From: an uncultured Alistipes sp.
Lineage (GTDB): Bacteria; Bacteroidota; Bacteroidia; Bacteroidales; Rikenellaceae
Assembly: GCA_934754975.1 (NCBI GenBank)
Contig: CAKVKI010000023.1
Coordinates: 1 to 17,571, forward strand
Length of the DNA: 17,571 nt
Direction of reading: 5' to 3'
Positions 1 to 7,741 of this stretch are shown here, one piece after another. Under the pieces are notes generated by a model. The model made no database searches and was not told the origin of the DNA. It saw only the letters and a program-made list of their open reading frames with translations. Position 1 is the stretch's first letter. Each line of letters begins with the position of its first letter. The translations under genes and the position numbers were made by a program.

Positions 1-1
1 G

Positions 2-37
2 CGCACCGTGACGCTGGGCCTCAACCTCACGTTCTAA
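2..37 (+). CDS. SusC-like TonB-dependent outer-membrane transporter, C-terminal end only
   Basis: Eleven codons in frame 2 read RTVTLGLNLTF and then a TAA stop. A last beta-strand of alternating polar and hydrophobic residues ending in phenylalanine is the usual C-terminus of an outer-membrane beta-barrel, and SusC-family proteins commonly end this way. The SusD-like gene begins 10 bp later, which is the standard susC-susD order. SusC proteins form the barrel through which SusD-captured oligosaccharides or peptides enter the periplasm using TonB energy. Only the tail is visible, so the assignment rests on these residues and on the neighbour. Confidence 0.72.
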   Translation, partial: RTVTLGLNLTF

Positions 38-47
38 TCCTCAAACC

Positions 48-1847
48 ATGCACACGATGAAAAAGCTGTTTCTGATCCTGTCGGTCGCCGCGGGGCTTGT
101 CTCCTGCGAGGATTTCCTGACCGCCGGAGACCCCAATAAGATCGACGCTCCCTCCTATTTCCGCAACGAGAGCGATCTGGAGGCCTATGCCAACGGATTT
201 CTGCAAACCATGATCCCGACCGCCATTTCCGTGGCCACGGGCGACGCCCGTGCCGATTACATGGCCTGGCGCGGCGAGTGGCAGTTCCTCACCGACAACT
301 TCGACGCCGACGACCAGTCGGGCTGGTCCACGGGCAGCTGGGAGGACCTGCGCAACATCAACTACTTCCTCGGCAATTTCCGCCGGGCTTCGGCCGCCGA
401 GGCGATCCTCGACCATTACGAGGGCGTCGCACGCTTCTGGCGGGCCTGGTTTTACATGAACAAGGTCAAAACCTTCGGGGCCGTGCCGTGGTACGACCGG
501 GAGATCGACTCCAGCGACCGCGAGGCGCTCTACAAGCCGCGCGATTCGCGGGAATACGTCATGCGCAAGGTACTCGAAGACCTCGATTTCGCCTCGACAC
601 ACTGCATCACCAACGCCAAGCTCGAAGTCAATTCGGTGCGCATCACCCGCAACGTGGCGCTGGCCTTCAAGGCCCGCTGCTGTCTCTACGAAGGTACTTT
701 CCGCAAATACCACGCGAACGACCCCTCGACCGGGAAGCCGTGGACGGCCGACGAGTCGGAGATGTACCTCCGGGCCTGCGCCGACGCCTGCCAAACGCTG
801 ATGGGCGAGGGCAAATATGCGCTGGTTTCCGATCCGGCCAAGGTCGCCACGCAGTACCGGAGCCTGTTCACCAGCGAGAGCGTCGCCTCCGGCGAGGTCA
901 TCTGGGCGCGCGCCTACGACGCTTCGCTCAACGCCACGCATATCCTCAATACCTATTTCGTGAATATGCAGTACGGCAGTTATTCGCTCACGCGCCAGTT
1001 CGTCAATACCTACCTCAACCGGGACGGCAGCCGCTTCACCGACAAGGCGGGGTATGAAAAGACCCTCTTTGCCGACGAGTTCGAAAACCGCGACTACCGC
1101 CTGATGCAGAGCATCCGCTATCCGGGCTATACGCGCAGGAACAACAACGTCAATACGCCGTACGCCCCCGATTTCGGCTACTGCGTGACAGGCTACCAGC
1201 CGATCAAATGGGTCATCGACGACACTTCGATGGACAGCAATACGGCTCCCTGCGCCACCTGCATTCCGATCCTGCGCTATGCCGAGGTGCTGCTCAACTA
1301 CGCCGAGGCCAAAGCCGAGCTGGGCGAGTTCAGCGAAACGGTCTGGAACGCCACGATCAAACTCCTGCGCGAACGCGCCGGGGTGGACGGCGCGATGCCT
1401 TCGGTTTACGATCCCTATATGGCCGAATACTTCCTCAACACCACGACCGACATGGCCGTCTTGGAGATCCGCCGCGAACGCGGCATCGAGCTGCTGCTCG
1501 AAAACTGCCGCTGGGACGACGACATGCGCTGGGGCATGGGCCGGCTGCTGGAACGCCCCTGGTACGGGGTCTATGTGGGCGAGCTGGGCAAGGTCTACGA
1601 CATAGACGGCGACGGTTCGGGCGACGTCTGCTTCGTGCGCGAAAATCCCCCGGTTGCCGAGCCGGGCGTGACCTACCGGGTGCTGGGCAGTGACTATACG
1701 CTTACCGACGGCGACAGCGGCTATATCGAGTGCTATATCCGCATGAACCGCAAGTGGGACGACAAGAAGTACGTGCGGCCGGTCCCGACCACGGCCCTCA
1801 ACGACAATCCCGCGCTGGGACAGAATCCGGGCTGGAAGAAGAAATAA
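48..1847 (+). CDS. SusD/RagB-family nutrient-binding outer-membrane lipoprotein
   Basis: This 599-residue protein is the surface lid that binds glycan (or peptide) and hands it to the SusC channel just upstream. It starts with a lipoprotein signal (MKKLFLILSVAAGLVSC) with the lipidated cysteine at residue 20. After it comes the typical SusD opening EDFLT. Family features seen: the helical TPR-like stretch at about 117-152 (ARFWRAWFYMNKVKTFGAVP), the helix ILRYAEVLLNYAEAKAELGE near 408-427, the block EIRRERGIELLLENCRWDDD at about 473-492 that precedes the RWG motif, and the C-terminal NDNPALGQNPGW. It is somewhat longer than a typical SusD of 500-550 residues. ATG at 48 is used; ATG at 57 (residue 4) gives the more canonical MKK start and is equally possible. 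It follows susC by 10 bp and precedes the next lipoprotein by 25 bp, so one operon is likely. The substrate cannot be told from the sequence. Confidence 0.93.
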   Translation: MHTMKKLFLILSVAAGLVSCEDFLTAGDPNKIDAPSYFRNESDLEAYANGFLQTMIPTAISVATGDARADYMAWRGEWQFLTDNFDADDQSGWSTGSWEDLRNINYFLGNFRRASAAEAILDHYEGVARFWRAWFYMNKVKTFGAVPWYDREIDSSDREALYKPRDSREYVMRKVLEDLDFASTHCITNAKLEVNSVRITRNVALAFKARCCLYEGTFRKYHANDPSTGKPWTADESEMYLRACADACQTLMGEGKYALVSDPAKVATQYRSLFTSESVASGEVIWARAYDASLNATHILNTYFVNMQYGSYSLTRQFVNTYLNRDGSRFTDKAGYEKTLFADEFENRDYRLMQSIRYPGYTRRNNNVNTPYAPDFGYCVTGYQPIKWVIDDTSMDSNTAPCATCIPILRYAEVLLNYAEAKAELGEFSETVWNATIKLLRERAGVDGAMPSVYDPYMAEYFLNTTTDMAVLEIRRERGIELLLENCRWDDDMRWGMGRLLERPWYGVYVGELGKVYDIDGDGSGDVCFVRENPPVAEPGVTYRVLGSDYTLTDGDSGYIECYIRMNRKWDDKKYVRPVPTTALNDNPALGQNPGWKKK

Positions 1848-1872
1848 ATTGCGAACCTGAAAAACGAAAATT

Positions 1873-3183
1873 ATGAAACGAATATATCAGCTTTTGCTGC
1901 TGGCCGCCGGATGCGCAGCGCTGACGACGGCGTGCGGCAACGACGATGACAGCTACCTGGTCCGCGAGACGGATTCGATCCGCTTCGCCAGCTGTCTGGC
2001 CTCGTCCAGGCAGATCACGCTCCGCTGCAACGGCAGCTGGAAGACCGTGATTCCCGAAGATGCCGGGTGGCTTTCGACCTCTCCGTCCGAAGGCGTGAGC
2101 GGCGGTGGGTTCGAGTGGATCACCGTTTCGGCCACGCACAACCGCTCCGCCGAGCGTACCGCGACCATTTACCTCGAAAACGACGGCAGGCAGTACCCGA
2201 TTACGGTCACCCAGGCCGACGGCGCCGTCGTTTACGGCGCGCCCTATGTCGAAGGCAACCTCATCGAGCAGGAGGCTTCTAAGTCGCGGCTCTGCTTCAC
2301 CTATGCCAATGCCTACGGCGACGAAACGATCGACGTGAGCTGCGCCCTGGGCGGCGATTCGCAGGGCCTTTCGGTGGCCGGCGCTTCGGTGTCGCTCGTC
2401 AACGGCGGCGCTACGGTGGCGCTCGACATTGCGGGAACGCCGACCGTGCCGGGCTATGCGGCCTTCGCCGTGTCGGTGGACGGCGTGCAGATCGGTACCG
2501 CCCGCGCCAAGGTGTACGCCATGAGCGAAATGCCGGTCGAGGGGCTTCCCGTGACGTGGGAGTTCTGTCCCGTCAAGGGCAGTACCGAGGACGTCAATGC
2601 CCTGAAAGCCCGGCAGCCCGACTGGGTAACCGCAGCGCACAGCCTGGTTTCGGAGGACGGCCGCGCCTACATCACAGTCGTCGAAGCCGATGCCAAGACG
2701 GCTTCGGCGGTCAACAGTTGGGGCTACAACGACGGGCACGCCTACCTCAAGGGACTCTATACCGGCGATTACTGGCTGCAGAAGATTCCGGTGAAATACC
2801 TCGTTTCCGGCACGAAGATCAACTGCACGGGCAGCATCGGCGGTTCGGGTTCCGCAGCGGGATTCTTCCTGATCGAATATTCGGCTGACGGGCAGACCTG
2901 GCATCAGGCCGGCGGCGCGAAGAGCGGAACCTTCAACAACACCGAGGTGACCTACCATGTACGCGCTTACGACAGCCCGCTTTTCGAAGGCGAGAATACG
3001 GGCTATTTCTCGTACGACTTCCCCGTCGAAGTCACGATCAATTCGGGTACGCTCTGGATACGCTACCGGGTTTCGGCCAACGTGCGCATCACGGCGAACA
3101 ATACGATCACCACGGGCGGCGGCGGTTCTTCGCGCCTGAAGGGAACCTTCTCGGTGTCGGTCGCCGATGAGAACATGAACTGA
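1873..3183 (+). CDS. BACON-domain surface lipoprotein of the SusCD locus
   Basis: This 436-residue lipoprotein has a signal peptide ending LTTAC (lipidated Cys21). GNDDD follows at once, resembling the acidic export signal that sends Bacteroidetes lipoproteins to the cell surface. Residues about 28-117 match a BACON domain: beta-rich, with GSWKTVIPEDAGWLSTSPSEG, then ATIYLENDGRQYPITVTQ. BACON domains are Ig-like modules that tether or bind glycans in Bacteroidetes surface proteins. Residues about 118-215 look like another Ig-like sandwich. Residues about 222-436 form a separate beta-rich domain (TWEFCPVKG, then SVSVADENMN at the end) that suggests a jelly roll, but I cannot name a family. No catalytic motif is visible. 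Its place third in the operon fits a surface glycan-binding protein (SGBP) that helps SusD. The stop codon overlaps the next start by one base, so translation may be coupled. Confidence 0.82.
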   Translation: MKRIYQLLLLAAGCAALTTACGNDDDSYLVRETDSIRFASCLASSRQITLRCNGSWKTVIPEDAGWLSTSPSEGVSGGGFEWITVSATHNRSAERTATIYLENDGRQYPITVTQADGAVVYGAPYVEGNLIEQEASKSRLCFTYANAYGDETIDVSCALGGDSQGLSVAGASVSLVNGGATVALDIAGTPTVPGYAAFAVSVDGVQIGTARAKVYAMSEMPVEGLPVTWEFCPVKGSTEDVNALKARQPDWVTAAHSLVSEDGRAYITVVEADAKTASAVNSWGYNDGHAYLKGLYTGDYWLQKIPVKYLVSGTKINCTGSIGGSGSAAGFFLIEYSADGQTWHQAGGAKSGTFNNTEVTYHVRAYDSPLFEGENTGYFSYDFPVEVTINSGTLWIRYRVSANVRITANNTITTGGGGSSRLKGTFSVSVADENMN

Positions 3184-4547
3184 TGAAAACAACGAACAGT
3201 ATGAAAAAATACCTTACCCTGCTGTTGCTGGCCGTCGTTTCGGCCGCAACGGGCGCCGGATGCTCCTCGGACGACAAGCCGGTGCAGATCACCTCGCTCA
3301 AACTCAACGAGAAGGACCTGGAACTTACCGTCGGGCAGTCGTTCCAACTGCTCGCCGCGACCCGTCCTGCCGACGCCGGAGTCGCGCTCAAGTGGAGCTC
3401 TTCCGACGAGGAGGTCGCCACGGTCGATCAAACCGGTCTGGTGACGCTGCGCGCCTTCGGCACGGCCGTCATTACGGCTCGCTACCGCAGCTACTCGGCC
3501 CGCTGTACGGTCGCCACGCTGCAGGAGCCGCCGCTCGACCCTTCGGCGGCGCTCGCGGCTCCGCTCTCCGACGGGATCATCTACAGCAAAAACGTACTGC
3601 TGTACGCTCCCCGGCGCATCATGCAGGGCTTCGACCTGACCGAAAGCGGCAATATCTACTACTCGCAGGTCGGCTCCGACGGCGCGACGCTCAACATCTG
3701 CCGCGCCGCGGGTCCGGGCCTGAACGCGCAGGCCGACTATATGATCCTCAAGTACTTCGGCCACGGCACGCAGATCGTCGCCGAGGAGGCTTCCGACGGC
3801 AAAACCTACATCTGGCTCAACAGCAACGCTTCGGTGGACAGCAGCGGCGAATACGGCGACAACTGGTCCGTATCGCGTGTGGAGTTCGTTCCGGGCGCGA
3901 CCTCCGACGCCGGCTATGCGGGCGAAACCTTTTTCCTCAACAAGGACGGACAGTACGACCAGCAGGTCTCGATCGACTTCGCGGCGCGCCGCCTGCTCAT
4001 CGGTTCGCGCAGGTCGGGCGTGCGCTACTTCTGGATTTTCGACCTCGACCAGGCGCTGGCCCTGCCGCTCAAAAAGATGACGGCTACGGTGACGATCGGT
4101 TCGGCGGGGAGCGAACCCGTGATCCGCGAAATCGAGGCTCGCGACCTGAACGACTGCCGCGTGCTGGGCAGTTTCTCGGTGCCCGCCGGATCGGACAAGG
4201 AGAACGACGTCTACTCCTATTCGCATCAGGGACACGAAGTGGCGGGCAACTATGTCTACTTTTACGAAGGCAACGCCGTCGAGACGGGAGCCGATTCGTT
4301 CGAATCGAAAGCCTATGTCACGGTCTTCAACTACAGCGGCAGGATCGTCGTGCCGCGTACCGAAGTGGCGGCCGTCGCCGACAAGGCGGGACTTGCCGCC
4401 GCAGGACTTACCACGACGGGCTATGCCGAGGGCGAAAGCCTCAAGGTCCGTGGCGGCAAACTCTACCTGGGCGTGGCCTGCCGCGACGGATCGTCTTCCG
4501 ACCGCCGGGCCAATATCCTGGTCTACGACTGCGTGCAGGGCGATTAA
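3183..4547 (+). CDS. Surface lipoprotein: Big_2 Ig-like domain plus beta-propeller resembling TagC/phage P68/helveticin J type
   Basis: This 454-residue lipoprotein has the lipidation site at Cys27 in TGAGC, followed by SSDDK, another acidic surface-export signal. Residues about 33-112 are a bacterial Ig-like Big_2 domain: LKLNEKDLELTVGQSFQLLA, then LKWSSSDEEVATVDQTGLVT and ALITARY-like strands. The rest (about 125-454) is beta-rich. Landmarks are MQGFDLTESGNIYYSQV, YFGHGTQIVAEE, KTYIWLN, a repeated GNYVYFYEG and EGESLKVRGGKLYLGVA near the end. To my recollection these match the beta-propeller of phage P68 receptor-binding proteins, TagC-like and helveticin J-like proteins. That match is from memory and unverified. 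The likely role is polymer binding next to SusD and the BACON protein. It is last in the operon, before the terminator at 4564. Start: ATG 3183 overlaps the previous stop by one base; ATG 3201 (MKKYL) is an equally good signal-peptide start. Confidence 0.75.
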   Translation: MKTTNSMKKYLTLLLLAVVSAATGAGCSSDDKPVQITSLKLNEKDLELTVGQSFQLLAATRPADAGVALKWSSSDEEVATVDQTGLVTLRAFGTAVITARYRSYSARCTVATLQEPPLDPSAALAAPLSDGIIYSKNVLLYAPRRIMQGFDLTESGNIYYSQVGSDGATLNICRAAGPGLNAQADYMILKYFGHGTQIVAEEASDGKTYIWLNSNASVDSSGEYGDNWSVSRVEFVPGATSDAGYAGETFFLNKDGQYDQQVSIDFAARRLLIGSRRSGVRYFWIFDLDQALALPLKKMTATVTIGSAGSEPVIREIEARDLNDCRVLGSFSVPAGSDKENDVYSYSHQGHEVAGNYVYFYEGNAVETGADSFESKAYVTVFNYSGRIVVPRTEVAAVADKAGLAAAGLTTTGYAEGESLKVRGGKLYLGVACRDGSSSDRRANILVYDCVQGD

Positions 4548-4563
4548 CGGCCCTGTACTGCGA

Positions 4564-4606
4564 AACAGCGAAGCCGGGGAACACTCCCCGGCTTCGCTGT
4601 TTTATT
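4564..4606 (+). terminator. Strong rho-independent terminator ending the SusCD operon
   Basis: A perfect 17-bp inverted repeat (4564-4580 with 4585-4601) encloses a four-base loop (ACAC) and runs into a short T-rich tail (TTTTATT). It starts 16 bp after the stop of the Big_2/propeller lipoprotein, so it closes the susC-susD operon. It also sits between convergent genes, but the other side has no T-tract, so it should work mainly for plus-strand transcripts. Confidence 0.9.
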
Positions 4607-4674
4607 CGAACGATTGTGGTTTTATCCGTGCGGACGGCGATTCCGCCTGTGCGCGTGCGGTCTTACTCGGGGCG

Positions 4675-4694
4675 GAGGCGGTTTTGCCCGCCTC
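4675..4694 (-). terminator. Possible weak terminator hairpin after xerD
   Basis: A 7-bp stem (GAGGCGG pairing with CCGCCTC) with a six-base loop lies 22 bp beyond the xerD stop codon. Read on the minus strand it is not followed by a run of T, so it is at best a weak or rho-assisted end. The rest of 4607-4715 shows nothing else I can name. Confidence 0.25.
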
Positions 4695-4715
4695 TCCTGC
4701 CGCAGTTCCGCCGGT

Positions 4716-5612
4716 TTATATCGGCAGGTGGTCTTCGAGCGCGCGGCGCAGGTGGTCGCTGTCCAGGTGGGTGTATATTTCGGTGGTGAGGATGCTCTCG
4801 TGTCCCAGCATCTCCTGCACCTGGCGGATGCTGGCGCCCCCTTCGAGCAGGTGCGTGGCGAACGAGTGGCGGAACGTATGGGGGCTGATGTGCTTGTCGA
4901 TACCGGCCCGCTCGACGGCCCGTTTGAGGATCGTGAAAACCATTACGCGCGTGAGCTGTCCGCCCCGGTTGTTGAGGAACACCACCTCTTCGCCCGAGCG
5001 TGCGCTGCGCCGCTCTTCGAGGTAACGCTGGATCTTGTCCCGCGCCGTGTTGCTGATCGGCACCAGCCGTTGTTTGTCGCCTTTGCCGATGACGCGGATG
5101 TACCCCTCGCCGAAAAAGAGATCCGAGAGCCGCAGCGAAGTCAGTTCCGAGACGCGCAGTCCGCACGAATAGAGTACTTCGAGCATGGCGCTGTCGCGCA
5201 GTCCTTTGGTCGAACGCATCTCGACGGTGGCGATGATGCTGTCGATTTCGTGGGTGGTGAGGATGTCGGGCAGTTGGCGGCCGAATTTGGGCGTATCGAC
5301 GAACTCTGCCGGCGAAGTCTCGATCTGGTCGTTTACCAGCAGGAAGTTGAAGAAGCTGCGGATGCCGCACAGGCAGCGGGCCTGCGAGGTCTTTTCGCGC
5401 CCGTGTTCGTAGAGCCATGTCATATAACGCTCGATCATCGTTCCCTCGACCTTGCGGGGGCCGACGTCGTACTGGCGGAGGATGAAGTGTGCGAACTGGC
5501 GCAGGTCGCGCATGTACGATTCGACGGTATTTTCCGAGAGGCGTTTCTCAAGTTTGATATAGGTTCGGTAACGGCGTCCCGTCTCTTCCCACTTTTTCGT
5601 ATTTTCTGCCAT
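4716..5612 (-). CDS. xerD: Site-specific tyrosine recombinase, XerD type
   Basis: This 298-residue protein has the size and two-domain layout of chromosomal Xer recombinases. These act as XerC/XerD pairs at dif to resolve chromosome dimers before cell division. Residues about 8-105 are the SAM-like core-binding domain (SENTVESYMRDLRQF). Residues about 112-290 are the catalytic domain. All active-site residues are visible: Arg153 (SCGLRVSEL), Lys177 (IGKGDKQRLVPI), His245 and Arg248 (HTFRHSFATHLLEGGA), His271 (MLGHESILTTEIYTH) and the nucleophile Tyr280. Full length and an intact catalytic set argue against a decayed integrase. The neighbours are housekeeping genes and no attachment-site repeats were seen, so a chromosomal Xer role is preferred. 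XerD rather than XerC is chosen from the overall look of the C-terminal box, and the two are hard to separate by eye. It is transcribed divergently from prmA. Confidence 0.8.
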   Translation of the reverse strand: MAENTKKWEETGRRYRTYIKLEKRLSENTVESYMRDLRQFAHFILRQYDVGPRKVEGTMIERYMTWLYEHGREKTSQARCLCGIRSFFNFLLVNDQIETSPAEFVDTPKFGRQLPDILTTHEIDSIIATVEMRSTKGLRDSAMLEVLYSCGLRVSELTSLRLSDLFFGEGYIRVIGKGDKQRLVPISNTARDKIQRYLEERRSARSGEEVVFLNNRGGQLTRVMVFTILKRAVERAGIDKHISPHTFRHSFATHLLEGGASIRQVQEMLGHESILTTEIYTHLDSDHLRRALEDHLPI

Positions 5613-5614
5613 CC

Positions 5615-5650
5615 TTTGCCTGCTATATTCCGAGATTATCGCTAACTTTG
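5615..5650 (+). promoter_or_regulatory. Bacteroidetes-type housekeeping promoter for prmA-recO
   Basis: The sequence TAACTTTG at 5643-5650 matches the Bacteroidetes -7 element TAnnTTTG exactly. TTTG at 5615-5618 can serve as the -33 element, although the 24-bp gap is slightly longer than the usual range of about 17-23. Transcription would start near 5657, giving a short A/T-rich leader (AAGTAAATTTTACATAAT) before the prmA ATG at 5682. On the opposite strand, TATCTTCG (5657-5664) is a one-mismatch -7 element that could serve xerD. Confidence 0.6.
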
Positions 5651-5681
5651 TACGGGCGAAGATAAGTAAATTTTACATAAT

Positions 5682-6509
5682 ATGAACTATATAGCGTTAA
5701 ATATTGCCTTTTTGGAGGATGAGCAGGCCGAAATACTGACTGCCGAACTGGCCGACTACCCTTTCGAGAGCTTCGAAACCGAAGACGGGACGCTCAAAGC
5801 CTACATTCCGCAGGAGCGGCTGGCCGACTGCAAAACAGAGGTAGACGCCCTGCTGGCCCGCTGCGGCGTGCAGGGACGCTATATCGCCATCGAGACCCAG
5901 AATTGGAACGCCGTGTGGGAGAGTAACTTCCCGGCCGTCGATGTCGAAGGCCGCCTGCTGATCCGCGCGCCGTTCCACGCTCCCGCTCCCGAAGGGGTTA
6001 CGGAGGTGGTCGTCATGCCCAAGATGTCGTTCGGAACCGGACACCATGCCACTACGTGGCTCGTTTCCCGCGCCGTACTCGATCTGGGCGTCGCGGGCCG
6101 CCGGGGACTCGACATGGGCAGCGGCACGGGCGTGCTGTCGATCGTCGCCGTCAAGTGCGGTGCGGAGCATGTCGATGCGGTCGATATCGACGACTGGGCC
6201 GACGCCAACTGCCGCGAGAACATCGCCGCCAACGGTGCCGCGGACCGCATTGCGCCGATGCTGGGCGACGTGCGCCGCATCGCCGGACGGCATTACGGTT
6301 TTATCCTGGCCAACATCAACCGCAACATCCTTTTGGCCGACATGCCGGCCTATGCCGCCGCGCTCGACGCCGGGGGCGACCTGGTGATGAGCGGATTTCT
6401 GGAACCGGACGTTCCGGCGATCACGGCCTGCGCCGAAAAACTGGGATTAAAGCCCGTCGCGACGGCTGTGAGGGACGGCTGGGTGATGGTACACGTACGC
6501 AAACAGTAG
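5682..6509 (+). CDS. prmA: Ribosomal protein L11 methyltransferase
   Basis: PrmA transfers methyl groups from S-adenosylmethionine to lysines and the N-terminus of ribosomal protein L11 in the cytoplasm. This 275-residue protein has the family layout: a small N-terminal L11-recognition domain (about 1-60), a linker with NWNAVWESNF (74-83), then the Rossmann-fold methyltransferase domain. Visible motifs are FGTGHHATT (117-125, the PrmA signature near the SAM pocket), LDMGSGTGVLSI (143-154, motif I glycine-rich loop), the acidic VDID end of strand 2 (167-170) and ANINRNIL (210-217, post-motif near the substrate). It is slightly shorter than the E. coli protein of about 293 residues. A clear TAnnTTTG promoter lies upstream. 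recO starts on the base after the prmA stop, so the two are co-transcribed and probably translationally coupled. Confidence 0.93.
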   Translation: MNYIALNIAFLEDEQAEILTAELADYPFESFETEDGTLKAYIPQERLADCKTEVDALLARCGVQGRYIAIETQNWNAVWESNFPAVDVEGRLLIRAPFHAPAPEGVTEVVVMPKMSFGTGHHATTWLVSRAVLDLGVAGRRGLDMGSGTGVLSIVAVKCGAEHVDAVDIDDWADANCRENIAANGAADRIAPMLGDVRRIAGRHYGFILANINRNILLADMPAYAAALDAGGDLVMSGFLEPDVPAITACAEKLGLKPVATAVRDGWVMVHVRKQ

Positions 6510-7238
6510 GTGAAGACGTACAAAGGGCGCGGGGTGGTCCTCCATACGCTCAAATACGGCGATTCGTCGATGGTCGTCTACCTGCTGACCGACGCCGGAG
6601 GCCGCCGCAGTTACATGGTGCAGGGTGTGCGCAGCCGCAGCGGGCGCGGCTCGAAGCTGGCGCTGTTCCAGCCGATGTTTCCCGTCCAGTTCGAAGGTCT
6701 CGAATCGCCGCGCCGGCAGATGCACAGTTTCAAGGAGGTGCAGAGCGGATTCGTATTGCAGAGCCTGCCGTTCGACGTGCGTAAATCGACGATGGCGCTC
6801 TTCATGGCAGAGGTTTTGTATCGCCTGGTCAGGGAGTACGACGAACCCAACGAAGCGCTTTTCGATTTCGTGTGGAACTGCGTCGGGGCGCTCGATTCGA
6901 TGGACGAAGGGGTGGCCAATTTCCACTTGTGGTTCCTGGCCAACCTGAGTCGTTTCCTGGGCTTCTGTCCCGGCAACGAATATGCGTCCGGCGACTGGTT
7001 CGATATCCGCGAGGGGCTTTATACGAAAACGCAGCCGCCGCACGTTAGCTACATGAACAGGGAGTGCGCCTGCATGCTGCGCGATCTGCTGGAGTGCGAC
7101 GTGCGCTGCCTCTCGGAAATAGGCCTTAACCGCAGCCAGCGGGTCGAGTTCCTCAACGCCGTGCTGGTCTACTTCGGCTACCACCTCGACGCCATCAGCG
7201 CCGTGCAGTCGGTCCGGATTCTGCGGGAGGTTTTTTAG
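6510..7238 (+). CDS. recO: DNA repair protein RecO
   Basis: RecO works with RecF and RecR to load RecA onto SSB-coated single-stranded gaps and can anneal complementary strands. This 242-residue protein has the N-terminal OB-fold region with the family opening KGRGVVLHTLKYGDSSMVVY (4-23), then RRSYMVQGVRS, and the helical C-terminal domain (from about 85) with LFMAEVLYRLVREYDEPNE and FLANLSRFLGFCPG. The zinc-binding cysteine cluster of some RecO proteins is not obvious. The start is GTG at 6510, immediately after the prmA stop (zero spacing), which fits translational coupling. No ATG exists near the conserved N-terminus, so GTG is the natural choice. Confidence 0.9.
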   Translation: MKTYKGRGVVLHTLKYGDSSMVVYLLTDAGGRRSYMVQGVRSRSGRGSKLALFQPMFPVQFEGLESPRRQMHSFKEVQSGFVLQSLPFDVRKSTMALFMAEVLYRLVREYDEPNEALFDFVWNCVGALDSMDEGVANFHLWFLANLSRFLGFCPGNEYASGDWFDIREGLYTKTQPPHVSYMNRECACMLRDLLECDVRCLSEIGLNRSQRVEFLNAVLVYFGYHLDAISAVQSVRILREVF

Positions 7239-7270
7239 GAAAAGTGCAACAGAAAATAAAAGGGAAAGTT

Positions 7271-7681
7271 ATGAAAAGGATGTTTATGATCGCCGTCGCA
7301 TTGCTCGCGGCGTTTTCGCTTTCGGCGCAGGAGCCCGGCAAATTCCGGCTCGTGCGGCCCGATTCGACTCGTACCGGCAGTTTCCGGCTTCCCGATTCGC
7401 TTCGGGTCGGGATGTCCGTTCCCGACTCGCTGGCCCATATGTCGCCGTGGAAAACCGACTTCCGGACCGCTGCGCCGATGAAGGTCAAGCCGTCGGTGTC
7501 GATGACTTCGGTGGTGGTGATCCAGAAGGAGAACCTGCCGTCGCGCGTGACCGTGATCGACAACAACTCGCTGCGTCTGGGCCCGCATTTCAACCTTTCG
7601 AACGGTCAGGCGTGGAACTGGAGTCCGTTCCCCGATGCGTTCCTCGATGCGCGGACGCTTTCGTTCCCGATGCCCCGCTAG
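7271..7681 (+). CDS. Small secreted protein of unknown function with PDS repeats
   Basis: I do not recognise this 136-residue protein. It has a clear type I signal peptide (MKRMFMIAVALLAAFSLSAQ, cleavage probably after the ASA-like LSA) and no lipobox cysteine, so it should be periplasmic or secreted. The mature N-terminus carries three spaced PDS motifs (RPDSTRTGSFRLPDSLRVG, then SVPDSLA), giving a short proline/serine-rich, probably unstructured stretch. The C-terminal half is rich in W, N and F (NGQAWNWSPFPDAF) with no known motif. It follows recO by 32 bp and is probably in the same transcript. The ATG at 7271 is preferred over an in-frame GTG at 7244 because it starts the signal peptide and has an A/G-rich leader (AGGGAAAG). 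The stop codon lies in the loop of a GC-rich hairpin (7672-7688). Confidence 0.6.
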   Translation: MKRMFMIAVALLAAFSLSAQEPGKFRLVRPDSTRTGSFRLPDSLRVGMSVPDSLAHMSPWKTDFRTAAPMKVKPSVSMTSVVVIQKENLPSRVTVIDNNSLRLGPHFNLSNGQAWNWSPFPDAFLDARTLSFPMPR

Positions 7682-7688
7682 GCGGGGC
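7672..7688 (+). terminator. GC-rich hairpin holding the stop codon in its loop
   Basis: GCCCCGC (7672-7678) pairs perfectly with GCGGGGC (7682-7688), and the three-base loop is exactly the TAG stop of the small secreted protein. No T-run follows on either strand, so this is not a standard intrinsic terminator. It may end or stabilise the transcript between the convergent gene pair. The stretch 7689-7741 is GC-rich with short CCGG-type palindromes and nothing else that I can name. Confidence 0.4.
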
Positions 7689-7741
7689 GGATGCGCGCCG
7701 GCCGGCTCTCCGAACGCCTTTCCGGCGGTCCGGCGGGGCGC

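Noticed and set aside
4716..5612. Mobile-element integrase next to the SusCD locus
   Set aside because: The protein is a full-length Xer-type recombinase divergent from prmA-recO. I saw no attachment-site repeats, excision gene, tRNA or mobilisation gene nearby.
7694..7740. CCGG-rich palindromes between the convergent genes as a terminator or recombination site
   Set aside because: The stems are short and overlapping, no T-run follows on either strand, and such patterns are expected in very GC-rich sequence.
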